From JBBRTJ01 sp038244535 (lineage in GTDB: Bacteria; Actinomycetota; Acidimicrobiia; Acidimicrobiales; Ilumatobacteraceae): a stretch of 23,146 nucleotides of DNA. Location of the stretch: positions 1-23,146 of the forward strand of contig JBBRTJ010000063.1 of the NCBI GenBank assembly GCA_038244535.1. Direction: 5' to 3'. A program made the translations under genes and the position numbers. The notes under the pieces are model-generated. The model saw nothing but the letters and a program-made list of their open reading frames with translations, did no database searches and was not told the origin of the DNA. Shown in pieces: positions 15,018 to 23,000 of the stretch; position 1 is the first letter of the stretch; every line of letters begins with the position of its first letter.

Positions 15018-16183
15018 GAGCCCCGAGTCATCGTCTCGCCGAGCTTGGGCATGACCTCCTCGGCCACCAGGCGGAGCTGTTCGTCCATCTGCGCACGGGT
15101 GAGTCCGGGGAGGTCGAAGAAGATGCACAGGTGCTTGAGGTCGAGCAGGTCGCGGTACATGCCAATGGAGTCGACGACGTCGTCGACGGAGCCGATCGCC
15201 ATGATCTGCTGGTCGACGGAGTCTTCGAGGGTCGGCTGGAAGCCGAACGGCACCTTGGATCCGTCGGCCTGTCGGTAGCTCGAGAAGCGGCCATAGGGGG
15301 CCAGGAACCGGCAGAACTCGTCGTGACCGGGGCGGCCGGTGCGCAACGCCTCTTCCCGGGTGCGGCCGACGTGGACGTTCAGCACCAGGGTGCGATCGTG
15401 GCCCGCCTCGACCGGGGACCCCATGTCGGCGCGGATCTCCGCGTATCGGTCCCACTTCTGCTTCTGGCTGTCTGGGTTCTGGAGCCAGTACACCGCCTTG
15501 TGGCCGGCTCGCGGCACGTACTCGATGGTCTCGGGGGAGGTGACGGGCTGGTAGATCTCGACGGGCCGAGCGGGCTTGGGGATCAGCGTGAGGTCGTGCA
15601 CGAGGTGGCCCCGGTCGGGGACATCGTCGGACGGGAAGGTGAAGTGCTTGCCGCGGTACGAGAATCGTTCGTTGCCCCAGGCCAGCTTGATCACCTCCAT
15701 CGCCTCTTCGAAGGTCTCTCGGTTGATCCGGTCGTGCTCGGCCGACATGTCGTTGTCGCCCGAGGCGACCACGGTCCCGAAGACCCACGCCTCGCGGGGG
15801 ACCGTGCCCCGCCCGACGCCGAACTGCATGCGGCCCCCGGTGAGGATGTCGGCCAGCGCGAAGTCCTCGGCCAGCTTGAGCGGGTGCCACTGCGGCACGA
15901 CGTTGAACATCTGTCCGAAGCGGATGCCCTTGGTGATGCCGGCGGCATGCACCCCGAACAGGATGAGGTTGGGCAGGACCTCGTAGCCCTCGTACTGGAA
16001 GTGGTGCTCCGTGAGCCACATCGTGTCGTAGCCCAGGCCATCGGCCGTCTGGGCCCAGTGGAGCATGTTGTCGTAGCAGGCGATGACCGCGTCGTTGCCG
16101 TACCGACGATCGGTCGGGGAGATCGATGGATCGCCCGCATCTGGCATGGGGACCGTGCCGAAGAAGTTGGTGTCGACGCGCAT
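15014..16183 (-). CDS. LLM-class flavin-dependent monooxygenase
   Basis: A 389-aa luciferase-like protein. Typical features are the N-terminal beta-strand DTNFFG, the motif WLTEHHFQYEGYEVLPN (56-72), the central GGRMQFGVGRG (116-126), and the C-terminal long helix. The family uses FMNH2 and O2 to oxidise or cleave C-S, C-N or alkane-type substrates, with FMNH2 supplied by a partner reductase not seen here. It is not close to RutA in its motifs. It is the first gene of a minus-strand operon. It has no clear Shine-Dalgarno sequence, but TACGGT (6 nt before the ATG) is a -10-like box, so leaderless start is likely. The oxidised substrate cannot be predicted. Confidence 0.93.
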   Translation of the reverse strand: MRVDTNFFGTVPMPDAGDPSISPTDRRYGNDAVIACYDNMLHWAQTADGLGYDTMWLTEHHFQYEGYEVLPNLILFGVHAAGITKGIRFGQMFNVVPQWHPLKLAEDFALADILTGGRMQFGVGRGTVPREAWVFGTVVASGDNDMSAEHDRINRETFEEAMEVIKLAWGNERFSYRGKHFTFPSDDVPDRGHLVHDLTLIPKPARPVEIYQPVTSPETIEYVPRAGHKAVYWLQNPDSQKQKWDRYAEIRADMGSPVEAGHDRTLVLNVHVGRTREEALRTGRPGHDEFCRFLAPYGRFSSYRQADGSKVPFGFQPTLEDSVDQQIMAIGSVDDVVDSIGMYRDLLDLKHLCIFFDLPGLTRAQMDEQLRLVAEEVMPKLGETMTRGS

Positions 16184-16263
16184 GGCCTGACCGTACCCCC
16201 CTGCTCAGCTGACCCCCAGGACCGGCGCGGCCCCATCGTGAACAGACTGTAAACGCTGTCGGC
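16184..16263 (-). promoter_or_regulatory. Promoter region of the LLM operon
   Basis: This 80-nt gap lies between the RpiR gene stop (16264) and the LLM start. On the minus strand TACGGT is followed by 6 nt and the ATG at 16183, a leaderless arrangement. A TTTACA sequence further upstream overlaps TTACAGTC (minus, 16252-16245), which resembles TTACAATC found before the aldehyde dehydrogenase gene at 17117-17124. It could be a shared regulator site; this is an inference from two sites. Confidence 0.45.
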
Positions 16264-17106
16264 TCAGGGGTCGACGAGTGCGCCGCCTGCTTCCCATGCC
16301 GCCTCGATCCGGTCGAGGCGGGCGGTGGCCGACGAGCGGAGGCGACTCGCCACGGCGGCCACCAAGGCGTTGCCGAACGCGAGTGAGCCGACGTGGCTGT
16401 CGAAGGGGCCGACCCCTGCGGCGCGCACCACGAAGGTGTGGTTGGCCAGCTCGGCGAGTGGTGACAGCGCGCTGTCCGAGATGGCCACCACGAGGGCTCC
16501 GAGCGATCGGGCCTGCTCGGTGGTCGACAGCACCCAGCGCTCGTAGCGGCGGAGGTCGATCACGAGCAGCACGTCGCCCTCGGCCACCTCGGCGAGGCCG
16601 CGTCCGAGACGAAGCCCGTTGCCCTCGAGCTGCTCGACCCCGCTGCGCAGCATCCCCAGCTCGTCGGCGAGGAGCTGGCCCACCCCGCGGGAAGCCTCAC
16701 CGGCCAGCACCCAGACCTGACGCCGGGGCGCGGCCAGCGCGGTGGCCACGTCGTCGAAGGCCGACCGGTCGACTCCAGCCAGCGTGTCGGCGACGTTCTC
16801 GCCTTCGATGTCGGCGGCCCGTCCGAGGACGTCGGCCGTCGGTCGCTGCCGAATCCGTTCAGTGGCCGGGCGCAGGCGGTCGGAGAGCTCGGCCTGCACC
16901 ATGGCCTGGAGTGCGGTGAAGCCTTCGAGCCCGAGGCGGACGGCGAGTCGCACGACGGTCGCACCGCTGGTCGACGAGCGGTCGGCAACTTCGGCGACCG
17001 TCCCGAAGGCGACGGCCTCGGGCGCGGTCAGGACGAGCTCGGCGACGCGACGCTCAGCCGGCGTGAGCCGCTCGCGGTTGGCATCGATCAGGGCTCCCAC
17101 CCGCAT
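16264..17106 (-). CDS. RpiR/MurR-family transcriptional regulator (HTH + SIS)
   Basis: A 280-aa regulator. The N-terminal HTH_6 domain (about residues 4-80) has the family's LTPAERRVAELVLTAPEAVA and the helix-turn-helix around VAEVADRSSTSGATVVRL (37-54) with FTALQ following. The SIS domain (about 120-255) has WVLAGEASRGVGQLLADEL and LVIDLRRYERW followed by VVAISDS. RpiR members sense phosphosugars or related effectors and act as repressors or activators. The ATG at 17106 is favoured; a GTG at 17115 would add three residues. TAACGT lies 7 nt upstream, suggesting a leaderless message. It is divergent from the aldehyde dehydrogenase gene and upstream of the LLM operon on the same strand, so it may control either or both. 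Confidence 0.92.
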   Translation of the reverse strand: MRVGALIDANRERLTPAERRVAELVLTAPEAVAFGTVAEVADRSSTSGATVVRLAVRLGLEGFTALQAMVQAELSDRLRPATERIRQRPTADVLGRAADIEGENVADTLAGVDRSAFDDVATALAAPRRQVWVLAGEASRGVGQLLADELGMLRSGVEQLEGNGLRLGRGLAEVAEGDVLLVIDLRRYERWVLSTTEQARSLGALVVAISDSALSPLAELANHTFVVRAAGVGPFDSHVGSLAFGNALVAAVASRLRSSATARLDRIEAAWEAGGALVDP

Positions 17107-17154
17107 GGAATGCACGTTACAATCCAGTCACCTTCTGGAACAGGGGTTTCAAGG
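17107..17154. promoter_or_regulatory. Overlapping divergent promoters and operator candidate for regulator and aldehyde dehydrogenase
   Basis: On the + strand TACAAT (17118-17123) is a good -10 box for the aldehyde dehydrogenase. On the minus strand TAACGT, overlapping it, is a -10-like box for the RpiR gene. Just downstream on the + strand is an inverted repeat TCCAG-N7-CTGGA (17123-17139), a position where a bound repressor would block transcription. No convincing -35 was found. Confidence 0.5.
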
Positions 17155-18663
17155 ATGAGCGAACACATCGGGAATCGCATCGCTGGTCGCGCCGTCCATC
17201 CGGGTGGCGCCACGTTTGAGTCGGTCAACCCAGCCCGTCCGACCGATGTGATCGGGACCCTACCCGTGTCAACTCGAGCGGCCGTTGATGCCGCCGTCGA
17301 GGCGGCCGCCGAGGCTCAGCGGGTCTGGGCCCGGATGCCGGTGCCGGCGCGTGCTGAGCTGATCGGCCGGGCCGCCGACGTCCTTGATCGGCGCAAGGCC
17401 GAGCTGGCGGCGCTCGTCACCCGTGAGGCGGGCAAGATCCTCATCGAGTCGGGCGGTGACGTGCAGGAGGCCATCGACATGGGCCGCTTCGTCGCCGGTC
17501 AGGGCCGGGCGGCGATGGGAGCCGTCGTGCCCTCCGAGCTCCCGGGCAAGCTCGCCTTCACGACCCGGCAGCCCGTCGGTGTCGTCGGCATGATCACCCC
17601 CTGGAACTTCCCGGTGGCGATCCCGTCCTGGAAGTGCTTCCCGGCCCTGCTGGCCGGCAACGGGATCGTGCTGAAGCCGAGCGAGCACGCGCCGGTGTGC
17701 GCGGACCGCTTCGTCGATTGCCTCATCGAGGCTGGGATCCCGGCCGGCTTGCTGAGCGTCGTCCACGGGTTCGCTGAGCCCGGCGCCGCCGTGGCGGATC
17801 ATCCCGGCATCGGGGCCGTCAGCTTCACCGGATCGGTGCCGACGGGTCGCAAGGTCGCCGCGGCGGCCATGGCCAGCGGGCCTCGCTTGGTCTCGCTCGA
17901 GCTCGGCGGCAAGAACGCCATGGTCGTGCTGGCCGACGCCGACCTCGACCTGGCCCTTGATGGCGCGCTGTTCGGCGCGTTCGGCACCGCGGGCCAGCGC
18001 TGCACCAGCACGTCACGCCTGATCGTGCACCGCTCGGTGGCGGCCGAGCTCGTCGACCGGCTCGCCGAGCGGACGGGCCGCCTGGTGATCGGCGACCCCG
18101 CCGACCCAGCCACCGATGTCGGTCCGGTGATCGATCGGTCCGCTCGTGATCGCATCCTGGGCGTGATCTCAGCGGCGGTGGCCGACGGAGGGGCACTGGT
18201 GTGCGGAGGTGAAGCCGTGAGCCCCGCCGCGTGCATGGGCGGGAGCTTCGTGAGCCCGACGATCATCCGCGTCCATCGCGACCACCGCCTCGCCCACGAG
18301 GAGGTGTTCGGGCCGGTGCTGGCCGTGATCGTGATCGATGACCTCGACGAAGCGCTCGACGTGGTGAACGACACCGAGTACGGCCTGTCCGCGGCGGTCT
18401 ACACCCGTGACATCAACACGGCCCTCGGCGCCGTCGAGCGCATCGACACCGGCATCGTCTACGTGAACGCCCCCACCATCGGCGCAGAGATCCCGCTGCC
18501 CTTCGGCGGCACGAAGCACACCGGGAACGGCTTTCGGGAGGCAGGGACCCTGGGCATCGAGCAGTTCAGTCAGGTCAAGACCGTCTACATCGACTACTCG
18601 GGTCGCCTGCAGAAGGCCCAGATCGACAACCGCCCCGCCGTGACCGGAGAGGACCTCGCATGA
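17155..18663 (+). CDS. NAD(P)-dependent aldehyde dehydrogenase (semialdehyde type, ALDH7-like)
   Basis: A 502-aa dehydrogenase with the complete active site: N151 in PWNFP, K174 in LKPSE, FTGS (224-227), E249 in LELGGKN and the nucleophile C283 in GTAGQRCTSTS. The C-terminal segment with KHTGNGFREAG and VYIDYSG resembles the ALDH7 (alpha-aminoadipate semialdehyde) group, though other semialdehyde enzymes are not excluded. It oxidises an aldehyde to the acid. The ATG at 17155 fits the promoter box at 17118; an in-frame ATG at 17110 lies upstream of or inside that box. It overlaps the aminotransferase by ATGA (18660-18663), so the two make consecutive steps: amino group removed to a semialdehyde, then oxidation. 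Confidence 0.95.
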   Translation: MSEHIGNRIAGRAVHPGGATFESVNPARPTDVIGTLPVSTRAAVDAAVEAAAEAQRVWARMPVPARAELIGRAADVLDRRKAELAALVTREAGKILIESGGDVQEAIDMGRFVAGQGRAAMGAVVPSELPGKLAFTTRQPVGVVGMITPWNFPVAIPSWKCFPALLAGNGIVLKPSEHAPVCADRFVDCLIEAGIPAGLLSVVHGFAEPGAAVADHPGIGAVSFTGSVPTGRKVAAAAMASGPRLVSLELGGKNAMVVLADADLDLALDGALFGAFGTAGQRCTSTSRLIVHRSVAAELVDRLAERTGRLVIGDPADPATDVGPVIDRSARDRILGVISAAVADGGALVCGGEAVSPAACMGGSFVSPTIIRVHRDHRLAHEEVFGPVLAVIVIDDLDEALDVVNDTEYGLSAAVYTRDINTALGAVERIDTGIVYVNAPTIGAEIPLPFGGTKHTGNGFREAGTLGIEQFSQVKTVYIDYSGRLQKAQIDNRPAVTGEDLA

Positions 18664-19958
18664 CGACCATCGACCGATCGATCGTGCCCGATCAGCTCCG
18701 GGCATCAGTGGCTTGGCTGGAGCGCGACGAGGCCGCGCTGGCCGGCGTGCTGTCGCGGGTCACCAACATCGTGGCCGAGGCCGGCGAGGGCTCCTGGTTG
18801 ATCGACGTCGACGGTCGCCGCTGGCTCGACCTCACCTGCGGCATCGGTGTCACCAACCTCGGCCACGGCCATCCCCGCGTGATCGCCGCCGCCGAGGCGC
18901 AGCTGCGCACGCTCGTGCACACCTCCGTCGTCACGCACCACCAGCGCAGCATCGAGCTGGCCGAGCGCCTCGGCGCCGGTTGCCCGTTCTTTGCTGATCC
19001 TCAGGTGTTCTTCTGCAACTCCGGTGCCGAGGCGGTCGAGGGAGCGATCAAGCTCAGCCGCCAGGTGACGGGCCGACCGGGCATCGTGGCGTTCCGCGGC
19101 GGGTTCCATGGCCGCACGATGGGAGCGGTGTCGCTGACCACGGCGAAGGGCAAGTACCGGGCCCGCTACGAGCCGCTGCTGGGCGGCGTCACGATCGCGC
19201 CGTGGCCACGTGCGCTCCGCCACGGCGGCGACGAGGCCTTGGCGGTGACCGAAGCGCTTCGTGCACTCGACGAGCTGCTCGAGGTGCAATCGCCGGCCGA
19301 GACCGTGGCGGCCATGGTGGTCGAGCCAGTGCTCGGCGAAGGTGGGTACGTCCCCGCCCCCAGTGCCTGGCTCGAGGGTCTGCGGGAGCGGTGCGACCGG
19401 CACGGCATCGTGCTCGTCTTCGACGAGGTGCAGACCGGCATCGGTCGCACCGGGTCGTTGTTCGCCGCCGAGCGGCTCGGCGTGCGCCCTGACGTCGTGC
19501 TGTTCGCCAAGGGTGTCGCCAACGGTCTGCCCCTCGGTGGGCTCATCGCCGAGCGTTCGACCATGGGCCGGTGGCCACTCGCGACGCATGGCTCGACCTT
19601 TGGTGGCAACCCGGTGTCCTGCGCCGCGGCGCTTGCCGTGCTCGACGTGATTGCCGATGAAGGGCTGTGCGAGCGGGCCACCCGCCTCGGCGACGACGTG
19701 CTGACGCGACTGCGCTCGACGCTGGCCGGCTCCCCCCAGGTGGTCGACATCCGGGGCCTCGGCCTCATGATCGGCGTCGAGCTGTCGTCGGCGGCCACCG
19801 CTGATGCGGTGCAGGACGCCTGCCTGCGCAACGGCGTGATCGTGCTGACGTGTGGACCGGGCGAGAACGTCCTGCGGCTGATCCCGGCGCTCACCATCAG
19901 TGACGCCGACCTCGACCACGGCCTGACCGTGGTCGAGACAGGTATCAAGGCGAGCTGA
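18660..19958 (+). CDS. Class III PLP-dependent aminotransferase (4-aminobutyrate/beta-alanine/omega-amino acid type)
   Basis: A 432-aa fold-type I enzyme. Visible residues are the PLP phosphate-binding NSGAEAVEGAIKL (120-132), GFHGRTMGA (148-156), E222 in VEPVLGEGGY, D255 in FDEVQTGIGRTG, the Schiff-base lysine K284 in LFAKGVANGLPLGG, and T314 in HGSTFGGNP. The motif set is that of GABA/omega-amino-acid aminotransferases, which move an amino group from an omega-amino acid to 2-oxoglutarate or pyruvate, forming a semialdehyde. Coupling with the aldehyde dehydrogenase upstream (ATGA overlap) fits GABA, beta-alanine or ornithine-type catabolism. It could also dispose of the amino acid released by the carbamoyl hydrolase at 8388-9668. 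The amino donor is an inference. Confidence 0.94.
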   Translation: MTTIDRSIVPDQLRASVAWLERDEAALAGVLSRVTNIVAEAGEGSWLIDVDGRRWLDLTCGIGVTNLGHGHPRVIAAAEAQLRTLVHTSVVTHHQRSIELAERLGAGCPFFADPQVFFCNSGAEAVEGAIKLSRQVTGRPGIVAFRGGFHGRTMGAVSLTTAKGKYRARYEPLLGGVTIAPWPRALRHGGDEALAVTEALRALDELLEVQSPAETVAAMVVEPVLGEGGYVPAPSAWLEGLRERCDRHGIVLVFDEVQTGIGRTGSLFAAERLGVRPDVVLFAKGVANGLPLGGLIAERSTMGRWPLATHGSTFGGNPVSCAAALAVLDVIADEGLCERATRLGDDVLTRLRSTLAGSPQVVDIRGLGLMIGVELSSAATADAVQDACLRNGVIVLTCGPGENVLRLIPALTISDADLDHGLTVVETGIKAS

Positions 19959-20041
19959 CACGACTCTGGAAGTTCATGCAAGGGGGGCGTACCCTCTCCC
20001 TGCCGTCGTGAGCATCCCGCTGCGGGAGTCAGGAGCTAGTC
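19959..20041 (+). promoter_or_regulatory. Promoter and 5' leader of the Calx-beta protein gene
   Basis: TACCCT (19990-19995) is a -10-like box. GGAAG (19968-19972) and CGT (19988-19990), 15 nt apart, loosely resemble an extracytoplasmic-function sigma promoter. A small hairpin (20015-20027, 5-bp stem TCCCG/CGGGA) lies in the leader. AGGAG (20031-20035) sits 6 nt before the ATG at 20042 and is a clear ribosome-binding site. The promoter type is tentative. Confidence 0.45.
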
Positions 20042-23000
20042 ATGAAGGTGTCCAGGTTCCGCAAGATCGCGACGGTGGTCGCTGGGGTCTCACTGGGGCT
20101 GGTGGGCCTCGCCCCGCTCCACACAGCCTCGGCGGACAGCCTCCCCCAGGTCAGCATCGGCGACGTCACCCACGTCGAGGGCAATTCGGGCACCACAGCC
20201 TTCGCCTTCCCGATCAAGCTCGGCTATGCAGCCAAGACACCCGTCGTGATCTCGTACTACTCCTCTGACGGCAGTGCGCAGGCGATCAGCGACTACACGG
20301 CGACGTCGGGGTCGATCACCATCAACGCCGGCGCCACGACGGCCACGATCACCGTGCCGGTCAACGGCGACGTGCTGTCCGAGAACAACGAGAACTTCTA
20401 CCTGAACATGAGCGCGGTGTCCGGAGCGGCCTTCAACGGCGATCAGCAGGGCTACGGCTCCATCATCGACGACGACCCCGCCCCTTACGTGAGCGTCGGC
20501 GACACCACCGTGACCGAGGGAGACACCGGCACGGTCAACGCGGTGTTCCCGATCACGTTGTCGAGCCCGTCCGGTCAGACCACGTCGCTTCGCTGGTACA
20601 CCTCGAACAGCTCGGCGGTCACGCCCACCGACTACACGTACGCCCAGGGCACGGTCACGTTCGCCCCCGGCCAGACCTCGGCCAACGTCTCGGTCGCCGT
20701 CAACGGCGACAAGCTGGTCGAGGCCACTGAGAATCTCGCGGTCAACCTCTACGACTGGGTCGGGCTGACCCCGGCCCGGACCACGGGCTACGGCTCGATC
20801 ATCAACGACGATCGCACGTCGATGGTGTCCGTGCTGCCGACCTCGGTGGTCGAAGGCAACGCGGGCACTTCCAACATGACCTTCACGGTCACGCTGCAGC
20901 CTGCGGCGACCGGGGTCGTGACCGTGCCGTACTACACCTCCGACAACAACGCACAGGCGGCCACCGACTACCAGTACACGCAAGGCACCTTGACCTTCGC
21001 CCCCGGCACCACCACCCAGACCGTCACGGTCCTGGTCAACGGTGATGCGACGGTCGAGGTCGACGAGAGCTTCTACCTGAACCTGTTCAGCGTCGGGGGG
21101 GCGTCCACCGGCAACACGAGTGCCTTGGGTGTGATCCGCAACGACGACGGAGCCGCGAGCACCGCCAAGTACGTCTCCATCAGCGACGCCGCGATCATCG
21201 AGGGAGCGTCGGGGAGCGCCAACGCCACGTTCACCGTGACGGTCCAGCCCGCGCCGACTTCGACCGTGACCGTCAACTACGCCAGCTCTGACAGCAGCGC
21301 CGTCGCACCGACCGACTACGGCGCAGTGAGCGGCACGCTCACCTTCACCGCCGGCCAGACGAGCAAGACCGTGACCGTCCCCGTGAACGGTGACGCCATC
21401 GTCGAGAACGACGAGACCTTCGTCGTCTCGCTCTCCTCGCTCGTCGGGCTGACCACCATCGGTTCCACCGGCTACGGCCGCATCATCAACGACGACGCCA
21501 ACCCTGTCATGCAGGTGAGCACGGTGGCGATCAACGAGGGCAACAGCGGCCTCACCGCGGCCACCTTCACGGTGAGCCTGTCCACCCCGAGTGCGAACAC
21601 CGTCACTGCCAACTACGCAACGTCCGACGGCTCTGCCGTCGCCGGCAGCGACTTCCAGAGCGCCACGGGTGCGCTGTCGTTCGCCCCCGGCCAGACCAGC
21701 AAGACGGTCACGGTCAACCTGATCGGCGACACGATCCGTGAGGGCAACGAGTACTTCTACCTGAACCTCAACACCATCGTGAACGCCACGGTGATCCTCA
21801 ACTACGGCGTGGGCTACATCGTCAACGACGACAACTACCCGACGATCACGGTGTCGGACCCGACGACCTATGAGGGCCAGAGCGGGCCCCAGAAGGCGAC
21901 GTTCACCGTCAGCCTCACCTCGGCCAGCCCCAACACGGTGACGGTCAACTACGCGACGGTCGACGGCGAGGCGCAGGCCGGCACCGACTACGTCGCCAAG
22001 AGCGGCAGCCTCACCTTCACCCCCGGCGTCACCAGCCAGACGGTCGTCGTGACCGTCAACGGTGACACCGTCAAGGAGAACAACGAGCGCTTCTACCTGA
22101 ACCTCTCCACGCCCGTGGGTGCCGACTTCTCCGACAGCCAGGGGATCGCCACGATCGTCGACGACGACGTGCTGCCCCTGGTCACCTTGGGCAAGGTCAT
22201 CTCTGCCGAGGGCAACAGCGGCACCACCACGTTCACCTTCCCGCTGACCCTGTCGTCGTCGTCGCCGAACATCGTGACGGTCAACTACTCGACCAGTGAC
22301 GGCGCGGCGACGGTGGGAAGTGGCGACTACCTCGCTGCGACCGGGACCGCGACGTTCGCCGCCAACTCGACATCGACGTCGATAGCGGTGACCGTCAACG
22401 GCGACACCACCCCCGAGGCCGACGAGTCCTTCTACCTCACGATCTCCGCTGCCGTGAACGCGCAGATCTGGGACAACCAGTCGCAGGGGGTCATCCTGAA
22501 CGATGACCAGCTCCCGACGCTTGCCATCGACAGCTTGGCCAAGGTCGAAGGCAACTCGGGCACGGCGCCCCTCACCTTCACCGTCACGCTCACCCCGGCC
22601 AGCCCCAACACGGTCACCGTCAACTACGCCACCGCTGACAACGGGGCGACTGCTGGGAGCGACTACGTCGCCACCAGCGGAACGCTGACGTTCACCCCGG
22701 GTCAGACCACCAAGACGATCCCGGTCACGATCAACGGTGACGCGACGGTCGAAGGCAACGAAGGCTTGGTCGTGAACCTCTCGACGCCGGTCCTGGCCCG
22801 CATCAGCTCGGCCCAGGGCTACGGCCAGATCGTCAACGACGACCCCGGCACGGTCACCCCGACCTCGTACCTCTCGGTCGGTGACCCCACGGTGATCGAA
22901 GGCAACACCGGGACGGTGAACGCGGCGTTCACCGTGACGCTGCTCCCGGCGAGCACATCGACGGTGTTCGTCAACTACGGCACCTCGGACAACAGCGCGA

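Noticed and set aside
15014..16183. RutA (pyrimidine monooxygenase) identity for the LLM enzyme
   Set aside because: The motifs WLTEHHFQYEGYEVLPN and GGRMQFGVGRG fit general LLM enzymes; RutA-specific segments and the other rut genes are absent.
18705..19961. Minus-strand open frame opposite the aminotransferase
   Set aside because: Antisense shadow; the + strand has the complete PLP motif set, including the Schiff-base lysine.
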